Of a stretch of 64,000 nucleotides of DNA, positions 8,501 to 17,102 are shown in pieces. A program made the position numbers and the translations under genes. The notes beneath the pieces are model-generated. The model saw only the letters and a program-made list of their open reading frames with translations, ran no database searches and had not been told where the DNA came from. Each line of letters opens with the position of its first letter. Positions within the stretch are counted from its first letter, which is position 1. Source of the stretch: Defluviitaleaceae bacterium (GTDB taxonomy: Bacteria > Bacillota > Clostridia > Lachnospirales > WRAX01); NCBI GenBank assembly GCA_009784575.1, contig WRBK01000004.1:1-64000 (forward strand). The letters run 5' to 3'.

Positions 8501-9490
8501 ATGAACTTTCTAGAAAATATCAAGGCACGTGCGGCAGCGAATATCAAGACCATTGTGCTACCAGAAGCGGGCGACATTCGCACGCTAAAGGCGGCAGATG
8601 CCATCTTAAAACAAGGCTTTGCTAAAGTGATTTTGGTTGGTGATGCAGAAAAGATTGCTTCAGATGGTGCGGGGCTTGATTTGTCTGGTGCTACTATTAT
8701 TGACCCTGTCAGCTATGACAAAAAGCCAGAAATGGCGCAAAAGTTAGCTGAATTGCGTAAAAGTAAGGGTATGACTGTTGATGAAGCTAATGATTTGCTT
8801 AATAATGAGCTGTATTTCGGTAATATGCTTGTGCAGATGGGCTTGGCGGACGGAATGGTGGCTGGTGCGGCTAATTCTACGGCTGATGTTTTGCGCCCTA
8901 GCTTGCAGATTTTAAAGACTGCGCCTGGCACAAAGCTTGTTTCTAGCTTTTTTATTATGGTTGTGCCTGATTGTGACCTTGGTGAGAATGGAATTTTCCT
9001 ATTTTCTGATTGTGGGCTTAACCAAAATCCGAATGCTGAGGAACTTGCTAGCATAGCTATATCTAGTGCGGAATCCTTCCGCGTACTTGTGGGTGCAGAG
9101 CCTGTGGTTGCTATGCTTTCGCACTCTAGCAAGGGCAGTGCAAAGCATGAGCATGTGGATAAGGTTGTTGAAGCCACGAGAATCGCCAAAGAGACCGCGC
9201 CTAGCCTAGCTCTTGATGGCGAATTTCAGCTTGATGCTGCCATAGTACCTGAGATAGGGGCGGCTAAAGCAAAGGGAAGCCCTGTAGCTGGCAAGGCGAA
9301 TTGCCTTATTTTCCCTGACCTTGATGCAGGCAATATAGGATATAAATTGGTGGAACGCCTAGCGAAGGCGCAGGCATATGGGCCTGTTACGCAGGGTATA
9401 GCGAAGCCAGTTAATGACCTTTCGCGTGGATGTTCTTTTGAAGATATTGTAGGGGTTGCGGCGATAACAGCTGTGCAAACCCAGGGGTGA
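8501..9490 (+). CDS. pta: Phosphate acetyltransferase
   Basis: Predicted protein of 329 aa, the length of short-form Pta. It converts acetyl-CoA and acetyl phosphate into each other. Conserved blocks: TIVLPEAGDIRTLKAAD at the N-terminus, GMVAGAANSTADVLRP, MLSHSSKGSAKH and GPVTQGIAKPVNDLSRG. The track's TTG start at 8483 is ignored because GGGAGG (8486-8491) gives ATG 8501 proper spacing. Together with ackA downstream it links acetyl-CoA to substrate-level ATP. Here it also connects the acetyl phosphate made by glycine reductase to the CoA pool. Confidence 0.95.
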   Translation: MNFLENIKARAAANIKTIVLPEAGDIRTLKAADAILKQGFAKVILVGDAEKIASDGAGLDLSGATIIDPVSYDKKPEMAQKLAELRKSKGMTVDEANDLLNNELYFGNMLVQMGLADGMVAGAANSTADVLRPSLQILKTAPGTKLVSSFFIMVVPDCDLGENGIFLFSDCGLNQNPNAEELASIAISSAESFRVLVGAEPVVAMLSHSSKGSAKHEHVDKVVEATRIAKETAPSLALDGEFQLDAAIVPEIGAAKAKGSPVAGKANCLIFPDLDAGNIGYKLVERLAKAQAYGPVTQGIAKPVNDLSRGCSFEDIVGVAAITAVQTQG

Positions 9491-9541
9491 TGGCTTTGTA
9501 GAGGTGAACTTTGTCTGCCCATTTTATGCGGAGGTAAGCAA

Positions 9542-9648
9542 ATGACAATTAATTTTGGTACAACACTTGGAAAGCTCCATGCAAAGTCTGAAAGATAGAC
9601 GGCGCGCTTTGTATGGAGGATAATATAGGTTAGAATGCGCCATTTTTT
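9542..9648 (+). promoter_or_regulatory. Leader-peptide-like ORF and alternative hairpins
   Basis: After a GGAGG at 9530-9534 an 18-codon ORF (MTINFGTTLGKLHAKSER, 9542-9598) is followed by two mutually compatible or competing folds. One is a 12-bp stem, CTCCATGCAAAG (9575-9586) with CTTTGTATGGAG (9607-9618). The other is GGCGC (9601) with GCGCC (9637-9641), followed by ATTTTTT. The layout resembles an attenuator ahead of the methyltransferase gene, or simply the pta terminator. Confidence 0.4.
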
Positions 9649-9696
9649 CGGGCTTTGCATCTTTTTGGATTTTATATCAAAAAGGAGCAAACCGAA

Positions 9697-10418
9697 ATGA
9701 AAGCATATAAAAAAGAATATGATTTTACTTATACATCTGGGGCTTTTGCGACCATTGAAATGCTACTGGCAAAACCTTGGATTGCTGAAAAAATTTATAT
9801 ACATTCTAACTTTGTAGATAAATATGGGCTGGTTCAGCTTTGCAAAGATTTGAATGTGGATTATGAATACAATGATACCGTTTTTAGAAGAGTTAATCAA
9901 AAAGAAAATAGCTATGTTTTGGGAAAGTTTTTAAAATATCTCTCCAAGCTTGATGATGAATTGCCGCATATTGTTTTGGTGAATCCTACAGACATGGGAA
10001 ATTTAGGAACAATAATTAGAACACTGGTAGGTTTTGATATTATCAATCTTGCGATTATAACTCCTGCTACGGATATTTGGAATCCTAAGGTGGTTCGTGC
10101 TTCCATGGGGGCATTTTTTCAGATGAAAATCGAGCTGTTTTCATCTTTCGCTGGATACTGCCAGAGGTTTTTGGGCATCACATATATCCTTTTATGTTGG
10201 ATGGTAAGCTAGAGCTGGATATTGGCAATTGCCCGCAAAACTTAGCCTTGTATTCATTAGTGTTTGGGAATGAAGCAACGGGTCTGCCTGATGATTTTAG
10301 ACATTATGGCACAAGCGTAAAGCTACCTCAGTCATCAAATGTGGATTCTTTGAATTTGTCTATTGCTGTTGGTGTGGGTGCATTTATATTTTCGCAATTT
10401 CAAGCCAAAAGGAGCTAG
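9697..10418 (+). pseudogene. SpoU/TrmH-type RNA 2'-O-methyltransferase, frameshifted
   Basis: Two overlapping ORFs encode one protein. The first (9697-10212) has the substrate-binding N-terminus and the SPOUT motif 1-2 region (HIVLVNPTDMGNLGTIIRTLVGFDI). The second (frame -1, to 10418) has the SPOUT C-terminus (YSLVFGNEATGLPDDF and LPQSSNVDSLNLSIAVGV). Continuity is restored if one T is added to the T5 run at 10168-10172, giving ...YCQRF-F-GHHIYPFMLDG. The class methylates ribose 2'-OH of rRNA or tRNA using SAM. The state could be a true frameshift mutation, a sequencing error in a homopolymer, or (least likely) -1 slippage on GTTTTTG. Confidence 0.75.
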
Positions 10419-10424
10419 AGGGCT

Positions 10425-11051
10425 ATGGTGATATGGAACGATTTGGAGAAACCATGGAAACTTGCAATGGAGTTAGCATGGGAATCCTTTAAATCTGGGT
10501 CATTGCCCATTGCGGCGGTAATTGTGGATTTAGATGAAAATGTGGTGGCTATTGGGCGCAACCGCATACTAGAGCCGCATTTTAAGAATAGAAAGATGGC
10601 TCATGCGGAAATGACTGCGCTAATGGATTTGGACTACAACGAGCATCCAGAAATCCGTAAATATACTATGTATGCCACACTGGAGCCTTGCCCTATGTGC
10701 ATGGGAACTATTGTTATGAGTGATGTGCGAAAGTTGCGCATAGCAAGTAGAGACCCTTGGGCAGGAGCGGTGGGGATATGCGAGTTTCCGTATATAGCCA
10801 GCAAGAATATGGATATAATCTTTGAAGATAGCGATATGTCAAAGATTATTACGGTGGTGTATCTATACAGGTTACTTGAAGGATATAGAACAAATGCTGT
10901 AAATTTTATGAAGTCGCTTGCTAAACATTTTCCTATTGAGATAGAATTTGCGCAGAAATTGTTATCTGAAAATGTACTTAGAGATTTTGCCGATAACGGC
11001 ACTAACATAGAAGAAGCATACAATTATTTAGGAGGGAAATTATCACTATGA
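10425..11051 (+). CDS. Cytidine/deoxycytidylate-type nucleoside deaminase
   Basis: Predicted protein of 208 aa. Zinc-dependent deaminase motifs are present: HAEM (His ligand and catalytic Glu) and PCPMCMGTI (two Cys ligands). The core (about 1-130) resembles guanine/tRNA-adenosine deaminase-like proteins. The extension of about 75 residues after the core is not recognisable, so the substrate is uncertain. Its stop overlaps the ackA start (ATGA at 11048-11051), which implies translational coupling with acetate kinase. Confidence 0.8.
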   Translation: MVIWNDLEKPWKLAMELAWESFKSGSLPIAAVIVDLDENVVAIGRNRILEPHFKNRKMAHAEMTALMDLDYNEHPEIRKYTMYATLEPCPMCMGTIVMSDVRKLRIASRDPWAGAVGICEFPYIASKNMDIIFEDSDMSKIITVVYLYRLLEGYRTNAVNFMKSLAKHFPIEIEFAQKLLSENVLRDFADNGTNIEEAYNYLGGKLSL

Positions 11052-12241
11052 AAATTCTAGTATTGAACTGCGGTTCTTCGTCGCTAAAGTATCAACTTAT
11101 TGACATGACAACCGAGGCGGCGTTGGCAAAAGGCTTGGTTGAGCGTATTGGCATTGCTGGCTCGCGCTTGGTGCATCAAAAAGAGGGCATGGACAAAGTT
11201 ACAATTGAATCTGATATTCCTAATCACGATGTGGCTGTAAAGCTTGTAATAGAGGCATTAATGGATGCTGGACATGGCGTTATTAGCGATGTTAGCGAAA
11301 TCAAGGCGGCTGGACATAGAGTTGTGCATGGCGGCGAATTCTTTACAAAATCTGCTATTGTTACAGATGAGGTTAAAAAAGCGATATCTGAATGTGTTGC
11401 ACTAGCACCTCTTCATAACCCGGCCAATTTAACTGGCATTGAGGCTTGTGAAAAATTGATGGGTGATACTCCGCAGGTAGCTGTATTTGATACGGCTTTT
11501 CATCAAACAATGCCAGAAAAGGCTTTCCTTTATCCCATCCCTTATGGTTTGTATGAGAAATACAAGATTCGTAAATATGGTTTCCATGGCACAAGCCACA
11601 ACTATGTTACCGCTCGTGCGGCGGCTATGCTTGGTAAGCCGATTGAACAATTGAAACTAATTTCTTGTCATCTTGGCAATGGTGCTAGTGTTTGTGCTGT
11701 GGATGGCGGCAAATCTGTGGATACTTCCATGGGCTTGACACCGCTTGAGGGCTTGATGATGGGTACGCGCTCGGGTGATATGGATCCTGCTGCTGTGGCG
11801 TTTATCATGGACAAAGAGGGCTTGACCACTAAACAAATGGAAAATCTTCTTAATAAAGAGAGTGGTGTGCTTGGTATTTCTGGTATCTCCAGCGACTTCC
11901 GCGATATTGAAGATGCTGTTGCCAAGGGCAATGAGCGTGCGAAAACTACGCTTGATATGTTCCATTATCGTGTTGCGAAATATATTGGTAGCTACGCAGC
12001 AGCTATGAATGGCGTAGATGCTGTTATTTTCACCGCTGGTGTTGGCGAGAATGGCACGGATACGAGACTTGCTATATGTGAATACCTTGGATATCTTGGC
12101 GTAAATGCTGATGAGGCTAAAAATAATGTGCGCGGCAAAGAAGTGGACTTCTCGGTGGATGGAGCTAAGGTTCGTGCTTTGGCTATACCTACTAATGAGG
12201 AGCTTGTGATTGCCAGGGATACACATGGTCTTTGCAAATAG
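11048..12241 (+). CDS. ackA: Acetate kinase
   Basis: Predicted protein of 397 aa, full length. It catalyses acetyl phosphate + ADP to acetate + ATP. ASKHA-fold motifs: [70 protein letters not shown] strong AGGAGG precedes the ATG inside the deaminase gene. In this organism it would harvest the acetyl phosphate released by GrdC/GrdD as well as that from Pta. Confidence 0.97.
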   Translation: MKILVLNCGSSSLKYQLIDMTTEAALAKGLVERIGIAGSRLVHQKEGMDKVTIESDIPNHDVAVKLVIEALMDAGHGVISDVSEIKAAGHRVVHGGEFFTKSAIVTDEVKKAISECVALAPLHNPANLTGIEACEKLMGDTPQVAVFDTAFHQTMPEKAFLYPIPYGLYEKYKIRKYGFHGTSHNYVTARAAAMLGKPIEQLKLISCHLGNGASVCAVDGGKSVDTSMGLTPLEGLMMGTRSGDMDPAAVAFIMDKEGLTTKQMENLLNKESGVLGISGISSDFRDIEDAVAKGNERAKTTLDMFHYRVAKYIGSYAAAMNGVDAVIFTAGVGENGTDTRLAICEYLGYLGVNADEAKNNVRGKEVDFSVDGAKVRALAIPTNEELVIARDTHGLCK

Positions 12242-12263
12242 CATTGACGATTTGAAAAAGTGA

Positions 12264-12292
12264 TTGACAATATGTCAAGACTTTATTATAAT
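12264..12292 (+). promoter_or_regulatory. Sigma-A promoter of the yceD-rpmF-plsX-acpP-rnc operon
   Basis: TTGACA (12264-12269), a spacer of exactly 17 bases and TATAAT (12287-12292). It is a full consensus match placed directly between ackA and the DUF177 gene. The leader is only about 13 nt before ATG 12312. Confidence 0.88.
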
Positions 12293-12311
12293 GGTAGATT
12301 GTAGGGAAAAT

Positions 12312-12785
12312 ATGATTGATACAAGAAAAATAAAGCCAAATGAGAGCATTGTTATTGACCAAATAGTTGAAATAACGGTGTTACCTAAGCTTGATGCCGT
12401 CGAAGCTAAGATTGTTGTGGCTGGTCGGCTTAAAAATGTTGATGATATCTTTATGCTTGATGCACAGGCTGATTGTGAGATAAAGGCGGCATGTTCGAGG
12501 TGCTTGCGGTCTGTGGAGCAGCGGTTTCCTTTCCATATAAGTGAAAAATATGTGGAAGTGGAGAGGGCGGAGGGCGACGACATTGGTTTTTCTGATAAAA
12601 TGATTGATATTTTCCCTGCTATACAGAGAAACTTGTTACTTAATATTCCCATGAAACTACTGTGTGATGAAGATTGTGCAGGGTTGTGTTCTAAGTGCGG
12701 CAGAAACCTTAATGAAGGCGACTGTGACTGCGAGGGAGAGATTAACGAACAGTTTCGTGAGCTATTAGATTTATTTAAAGATTAA
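12312..12785 (+). CDS. DUF177 (YceD-like) protein
   Basis: Predicted protein of 157 aa starting at ATG 12312. The track's TTG at 12264 is inside the -35 box. A beta-rich N-terminal half is followed by paired cysteines (CSRCL at mid-protein, then CDEDCAGLCSKCGRNL near the end), as in the Firmicutes DUF177 proteins. The family is known for its fixed position upstream of rpmF, and a role in 23S rRNA or L32 maturation has been proposed. It is first in the operon. Confidence 0.88.
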   Translation: MIDTRKIKPNESIVIDQIVEITVLPKLDAVEAKIVVAGRLKNVDDIFMLDAQADCEIKAACSRCLRSVEQRFPFHISEKYVEVERAEGDDIGFSDKMIDIFPAIQRNLLLNIPMKLLCDEDCAGLCSKCGRNLNEGDCDCEGEINEQFRELLDLFKD

Positions 12786-12798
12786 GGAGGTGTGTCAT

Positions 12799-12984
12799 AT
12801 GGCAATATGTCCAAAGGGTAAGATTTCTAAGGGCAGACGCGACAAAAGACGTGCTCAAAGCTGGAAAATAAGCACGGCTACGCTTATCAACTGTCCATCT
12901 TGCAATGAGCTTACTTTGCCGCATAGAGCTTGCAAATCTTGCGGTAACTACAAGCGCGTGGAAGTTTTGAAAGTTGGTAACTAA
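12799..12984 (+). CDS. rpmF: 50S ribosomal protein L32
   Basis: Predicted protein of 61 aa, MAICPKGKISKGRRDKRRAQ followed by a four-cysteine zinc ribbon (CPSC...CKSCG). The zinc-binding (C+) form suggests no zinc-independent paralogue is forced here. AAGGAGG at 12784-12790 sets the start at ATG 12799, not the track start 12790. Confidence 0.95.
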   Translation: MAICPKGKISKGRRDKRRAQSWKISTATLINCPSCNELTLPHRACKSCGNYKRVEVLKVGN

Positions 12985-12986
12985 TT

Positions 12987-14018
12987 ATGAATGATGTCAT
13001 TGTTGCAGTGGATGCTATGGGCGGCGACCATGGCGCGCGAACCGTGGTTGCTGGTGCTATTTTAGCACTAGAAGGTGCTGATATCTCAAAGATTGTCTTG
13101 GTGGGGCGCGAAAGTGAGATTCGCCAAGCTTTGGATGCGGCAAACTATGATAAAAGCCGTATTGAGGTTGTTCATGCCGAAGAGGTTATAGGTATGAATG
13201 AAGCTCCTACAACCGCACTAAAATCTAAAAAGAATTCGTCTATCGTGGTTGGGCTAAATCTTGTAAAGGATGGTCGTGCCGCGGCTTTTGTGTCCGCTGG
13301 CTCTACGGGTGCGGTTTTGGCGGGTGGCACGACTATTGTTGGTCGCATAAAGGGCATAGCCAGACCTGCGCTTGGCGTGGTTTTTCCCAGCACAAAGGGT
13401 TATACATTTCTGGTGGATGCTGGCGCAAATGTAGATGCCAAGCCTGAGTATTTATTGCAATTTGCGCAGATGGGTTCTGTTTATATGGAATCTCTAATGG
13501 GCATAAAAAATCCTAGAGTGGGTCTGATAAATGTTGGTGCAGAGCGCGAAAAGGGCAATATGCTAACAAAAGAAGCGTATGGCTTGCTGGAAACTGCGGA
13601 CTTGAACTTCATAGGCAATGTAGAGGGTCGCGAAATACCGCTTGGAGCGGTGGACGTAGCCGTTTGTGATGCTTTTGTGGGCAATATTATCCTAAAGTAT
13701 TCCGAAGGGTTTGCCAAGGGCATAATGTCTATGCTAAAAGAAGAGCTGATGTCTAGCGGCATCTCGAAACTTGGAGCTTTGTTATCTAAGCGGGCATATG
13801 GCAGATTGCGCAAGCGTTTTGACTATACAGAAGTAGGCGGCGCACCATTTGTTGGACTTAATGGACTTGTGGTAAAGGCTCATGGTAGCTCTAATGAATT
13901 AGCTATAAAAAATGCTATCAAGCAGTGTGGTAAGTTCATAAAAGCTGATGTTGTGGGTAAAATTAAAGATAAAATTGATTCTAACAAATCTGAAAGGACG
14001 GAAGACTATGGAATTTGA
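12987..14018 (+). CDS. plsX: Phosphate acyltransferase PlsX
   Basis: Predicted protein of 343 aa. It converts acyl-ACP to acyl-phosphate for phospholipid synthesis at the membrane. Typical N-terminus [19 protein letters not shown], then [11 protein letters not shown] and the [17 protein letters not shown] region. Two bases separate it from rpmF, and its end overlaps the acpP Shine-Dalgarno sequence, so the operon is tightly packed. Confidence 0.95.
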   Translation: MNDVIVAVDAMGGDHGARTVVAGAILALEGADISKIVLVGRESEIRQALDAANYDKSRIEVVHAEEVIGMNEAPTTALKSKKNSSIVVGLNLVKDGRAAAFVSAGSTGAVLAGGTTIVGRIKGIARPALGVVFPSTKGYTFLVDAGANVDAKPEYLLQFAQMGSVYMESLMGIKNPRVGLINVGAEREKGNMLTKEAYGLLETADLNFIGNVEGREIPLGAVDVAVCDAFVGNIILKYSEGFAKGIMSMLKEELMSSGISKLGALLSKRAYGRLRKRFDYTEVGGAPFVGLNGLVVKAHGSSNELAIKNAIKQCGKFIKADVVGKIKDKIDSNKSERTEDYGI

Positions 14019-14235
14019 AAAAATTAGACAAATTATTGCAGAGCAGTTAGGCAAAGAAGAAAGCGAAATAGCTATGGAAACTAGTTTTAATGATGATTTG
14101 GGTGCGGATTCGCTTGACCTTTTCCAAATCATTTCTGAGCTAGAAGAAGCCTTTGACATGGAATTTCCACAAGACGACCTTGAGAAAATCAAGACTGTTG
14201 GTGATGCTGTAAATTATATACAATCTGCACAATGA
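14008..14235 (+). CDS. acpP: Acyl carrier protein
   Basis: Predicted protein of 75 aa with the phosphopantetheine attachment serine in [16 protein letters not shown]. The start at ATG 14008 (AAAGGACGG upstream) overlaps the plsX end by 11 bases. It carries the acyl chains for the FAS II enzymes encoded at 43.9-50.5 kb. Confidence 0.95.
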   Translation: MEFEKIRQIIAEQLGKEESEIAMETSFNDDLGADSLDLFQIISELEEAFDMEFPQDDLEKIKTVGDAVNYIQSAQ

Positions 14236-14921
14236 TGATAGCCAATTTTGAAGAAATTTTGGGATATTCGTTCAAAAATTCTGGCTTACTAGAACATGCA
14301 CTGATTCATAGTTCGTATATAAATGAAAATCGAATGAAACCCCAAGAACACAACGAAAGGTTGGAGTTTTTGGGGGATGCCGTTTTGGAGCTGGTGACAA
14401 GCGAGTACATTTTTACAAATTTCCAAGATATGGCGGAAGGTGAAATGAGCAAGCTTCGCGCGAGCGTTGTTTGTGAGTCTACACTTGCGAAATGCGCTAG
14501 AGAACGTAGCTTTGGCGAGTTTATCAAGCTTGGCAAAGGGGAAATGGTCAATGGTGGGCGTGAGCGTGAATCCATATTGGCTGATACATTCGAGGCTGTG
14601 ATTGGTGCTATATACCTTGATGGTGGATATGATGAAGCCAAGGGGTTTATTTTGTGTGCATTGGAAAATGATATACATTCCATGAAGGGTCTTACTTGGA
14701 TTTCAGACTGCAAGACACATCTTCAGGAGCAATTGCAAAAAAATAGCCAAGACCCGATAGAATACTATGTTGTCAATGAGGAAGGACCAGAGCATAATAA
14801 GATATTTACTGTGGAGCTGGCTCATGGCGGGCGTGTGATGGCGCAGGGTTCTGGGCGCAATAAAAAAGAGGCAGAGCAAGAGGCGGCAAGACATGCTATT
14901 GAGAAGTATGGGTTGCAATAA
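14232..14921 (+). CDS. rnc: Ribonuclease III
   Basis: Predicted protein of 229 aa. It has the nuclease domain with the signature [13 protein letters not shown] and the second acidic helix [16 protein letters not shown], then a C-terminal dsRNA-binding domain ([20 protein letters not shown]). It processes rRNA precursors and structured mRNAs. The start codon overlaps the acpP stop (ATGA), as often seen for acpP-rnc in Firmicutes. Confidence 0.95.
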   Translation: MMIANFEEILGYSFKNSGLLEHALIHSSYINENRMKPQEHNERLEFLGDAVLELVTSEYIFTNFQDMAEGEMSKLRASVVCESTLAKCARERSFGEFIKLGKGEMVNGGRERESILADTFEAVIGAIYLDGGYDEAKGFILCALENDIHSMKGLTWISDCKTHLQEQLQKNSQDPIEYYVVNEEGPEHNKIFTVELAHGGRVMAQGSGRNKKEAEQEAARHAIEKYGLQ

Positions 14922-14950
14922 TTTTTTGCAAAGAGACAGACGGAGATTCT

Positions 14951-15262
14951 GTGTTAAATGAAATATTCATTTCTTTTAACTTTGATTGGTGGATTGACTG
15001 CTTATTTTTGATTTCTTGGGCTTGGACACGGATGCCAAACAAGACTGAGGAAGCTTGCGTTGTACTCGTGGATGATAATACATCCAAACATTTCTATTTT
15101 GGGAGCTGTGGTTATAGACGCAATTTTATGAGAGGTCATTATATTTCTTTTGTGCTTGCAAAGAAGAAGGTGAATAAGAGATTTTTTCTTTCGGTAGAAA
15201 AGTATGGCGAAAAGCTTGAGATTGAGGTGGATGACAGAGGGGTTTGTAGAATAAGTGGCTAG
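14951..15262 (+). CDS. Small hypothetical protein, paralogue of the next ORF
   Basis: Predicted protein of 103 aa with a GTG start and GGAG 5 bases upstream. A hydrophobic stretch (about residues 5-25) is followed by a soluble beta-like domain. The pattern EA-VV, GY--NF-RGHYISFVLA and K-FF--VEKYG parallels the ORF at 15307 (EARIV, GYQIDFKRGYDVTFYLF, KVFV), so the two are diverged copies. A DUF2500-like fold is possible but uncertain. This copy lacks the C-terminal G-E-G-I-L strand and may be decaying. Confidence 0.45.
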   Translation: MLNEIFISFNFDWWIDCLFLISWAWTRMPNKTEEACVVLVDDNTSKHFYFGSCGYRRNFMRGHYISFVLAKKKVNKRFFLSVEKYGEKLEIEVDDRGVCRISG

Positions 15263-15306
15263 AGTTTGTGAGGCTTGCTAGGTGAATTTGGGGGGAATTT
15301 GATTTA

Positions 15307-15639
15307 ATGCTAATATTTGAAGCCATTGCGTGGGGCGTCACAAAGTTTATAAGCAGATTTTGTACTGTGTATAAATACGAAGCACGAATTGTAAGAGTAT
15401 ACTACAGAGGAGACCTAGCAACGTCCGAGCAACACCACCTCTCGGGCTATCAAATTGATTTTAAAAGAGGCTATGATGTGACATTTTATCTCTTTTCGCG
15501 AGATAAGTACAAAAAGGTATTTGTGCCTAAGTCAAGCTGGAGATTTGGCTCAAAGGGTGAAGGTATTCTTTATTTGAGAGGTTCAATTTTCCTAGGTTTT
15601 GAGCCAAAAGAGCTTCACTCATTGGATGAGTCTGTTTGA
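15307..15639 (+). CDS. Small membrane-associated protein, DUF2500-like
   Basis: Predicted protein of 110 aa with ATG 15307 and GGGGGGAA 11 bases upstream. It has a short hydrophobic N-terminus, then YEARIVRVYYRG, GYDVTFYLFSRDKYKKVFV and KGEGILYLRGSIFLGFEP. This order resembles DUF2500 proteins (beta-strand core ending in G-x-G-x-L-x-x-x-G-x-x-F-x-x-F). The role is unknown. Its last 21 bases overlap the end of the convergent TerC gene. Confidence 0.5.
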   Translation: MLIFEAIAWGVTKFISRFCTVYKYEARIVRVYYRGDLATSEQHHLSGYQIDFKRGYDVTFYLFSRDKYKKVFVPKSSWRFGSKGEGILYLRGSIFLGFEPKELHSLDESV

Positions 15640-16305
15640 TTTACGATTTATAATCCAACTGATATATGTCACAACCACTCCAACCACTACAGCCAACTGT
15701 GGCACAAATGGGAATTGCATAAAATGAAAAAACGATTCTAGCAGTTCATCTTCAAAAATCATATTGGCTGCAATATAGCCAAGATATCCTGCGGCTAGCG
15801 CGAAAAGCACTGCATAGCGATTTATTAGGTTTATAATGTATTCGCTTGCGATTAGTAATATAGGTACGGATATGGCAAAGCCCAGAAAAGCCATAGAAAG
15901 CCCATGGGCTGTAATGTTTCCAGCATCATCTACTACAATTGAAATAACGGCAATAACATTGTCTAAGGACATCGAAATATCTGCGGCTATTATTGTAAAA
16001 ATTACTTTGATAAACTTTTCGTCGCTTTTTACTTCTTTGTGATTACTTGTGTCACGAAGCATCTGCACTATTACATAAATTAGCATCATTCCGCCGATTA
16101 GACGTATATGTAGCCATGTTATGGTAAATAGCCAACCAACCATAAAAGTGAATACTAACTTTAATGCAAGCGAAAGCCAAATGCCAACAAGACGGGCAGT
16201 GTTGGCTTTTTTTGGTGTTAAACCGCGTGCGGCTAAAGCTATGACACTTATATTATCAAATGAAACTATGAGGTTGATTAAAATCACTTGTATCAGAGTT
16301 GACAT
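15619..16305 (-). CDS. TerC-family integral membrane protein
   Basis: Predicted protein of 228 aa with about seven transmembrane helices. It carries the two acidic TerC signatures, SFDNISVIALAARGL near the N-terminus and SMSLDNVIAVISIV in the middle. The closest type is the YjbE/YkoY branch of Bacilli, linked to manganese export or metalation of exported proteins. I searched the upstream minus strand and saw no yybP-ykoY Mn riboswitch. Confidence 0.85.
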   Translation of the reverse strand: MSTLIQVILINLIVSFDNISVIALAARGLTPKKANTARLVGIWLSLALKLVFTFMVGWLFTITWLHIRLIGGMMLIYVIVQMLRDTSNHKEVKSDEKFIKVIFTIIAADISMSLDNVIAVISIVVDDAGNITAHGLSMAFLGFAISVPILLIASEYIINLINRYAVLFALAAGYLGYIAANMIFEDELLESFFHFMQFPFVPQLAVVVGVVVTYISWIINRKSNRLIQ

Positions 16306-16365
16306 GAATTCACCCGCAGAAAATATTCTTGTTCAAAGATATGCCCAAGCTTTTGTAAATATTTC

Positions 16366-16394
16366 TTGCACGTGCCAAAATGTTATGGTATAAT
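16366..16394 (+). promoter_or_regulatory. Promoter of the glycine reductase operon
   Basis: TTGCAC (16366-16371), a 17-base spacer and a perfect TATAAT (16389-16394). The start near 16401 would place the riboswitch about 20 nt into the transcript. Confidence 0.85.
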
Positions 16395-16421
16395 GTCTTT
16401 ACAATAATATTTTCGTATGAA

Positions 16422-16618
16422 GGTTGCGGGAGAGCTTACTAGGAAAACGGTAGGCACCGAAGGAATAAGCGATGCTTTAGCCGAAATGTCGCGAAAATCT
16501 CAGGTAAACGAACCGCAGCTTGACGAAACTCTGGAAAGTCTTATTTGTCTTGCCTTTGCGGACAAAAGACACCGAAGGGGCAACTTTTACAGGAAACTCT
16601 CAGGTTTGATGACAGAGC
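16422..16618 (+). promoter_or_regulatory. Tandem glycine riboswitch
   Basis: Two glycine aptamers lie in series. Aptamer 1 (about 16422-16524) has GCGGGAGAG, CACCGAAGGAATAAGC and ATCTCAGGTAAA. Aptamer 2 (about 16526-16618) has CTCTGGAAAG, CACCGAAGGGGCAA, AAACTCTCAGG and GACAGAG. These are the conserved glycine riboswitch blocks in the usual order. Aptamer 2's P1 pairs CTCTG (16529-16533) with CAGAG (16613-16617). The track ORF 16417..16683 is an artefact of this RNA. Confidence 0.95.
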
Positions 16619-16649
16619 AAAGGCTATTTCCTTTGTCCTGTCCTTTTTT
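16611..16649 (+). terminator. Glycine-controlled intrinsic terminator (expression platform)
   Basis: GACAG-ag-CAAAGG (16611-16623) pairs with CCTTTG-tc-CTGTC (16630-16642) and is followed by CTTTTTT. Its 5' strand reuses the CAGAG that forms P1 of aptamer 2, so glycine binding should block the terminator. This predicts a glycine ON switch acting by antitermination. Confidence 0.88.
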
Positions 16650-16675
16650 AGTTGAGAGCATTTGGAAAGAAAAGA

Positions 16676-17047
16676 GTGATTGATATAGACAAATTGCTTA
16701 CGAATAATCCTATGGCGGCAGAGCGGTATGTAAGCAGATTTGATATAAATCTGCTTAGGGGATATAGTGTTTTGGGCGTGCTAAAAGAAGTGAGGAATCT
16801 TGTGCATCAAGGCAATAGGCTGCTAACGCACCCTGTTACAAGCGGTACTGCGCCTAACGGCAACCCCTTTTGTTCTGTTGTGGTTTCAGCAGAGGCTGGC
16901 TCAACTGATTTCAATTCTGTGAGCATTATTGAAAATTCAATAGCTGTGCGCGAAAAAATAAGCATGAATTTGAAATTGCCAGATACAGCGATTGAGGACT
17001 TTATGTTAATAGATTGTGATATGATAGCAAAGGGCGGTACGATTTGA
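16676..17047 (+). CDS. grdX: GrdX protein of glycine reductase operon
   Basis: Predicted protein of 123 aa from GTG 16676. The track's TTG 16652 lies next to the terminator hairpin. The motif LLTNNPMAAE at the start and LVHQGNRLLTHPVTSG in the middle match GrdX, a small protein encoded at the head of grd operons in Clostridia. Its biochemical role is unknown. It is the first gene behind the glycine riboswitch. Confidence 0.85.
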   Translation: MIDIDKLLTNNPMAAERYVSRFDINLLRGYSVLGVLKEVRNLVHQGNRLLTHPVTSGTAPNGNPFCSVVVSAEAGSTDFNSVSIIENSIAVREKISMNLKLPDTAIEDFMLIDCDMIAKGGTI

Positions 17048-17102
17048 TTTTGGTAGTAAATGATAGACAAGATATAATACACACCGATAAGGAGGGAACG
17101 AT

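Noticed and set aside
16306-16365. yybP-ykoY manganese riboswitch upstream of the TerC gene
   Set aside because: The minus-strand leader is short and lacks the conserved paired motifs.
16417-16683. Track ORF of 88 aa ahead of grdX
   Set aside because: It is the glycine riboswitch RNA read as protein. All conserved positions belong to the aptamers, and the terminator lies inside it.
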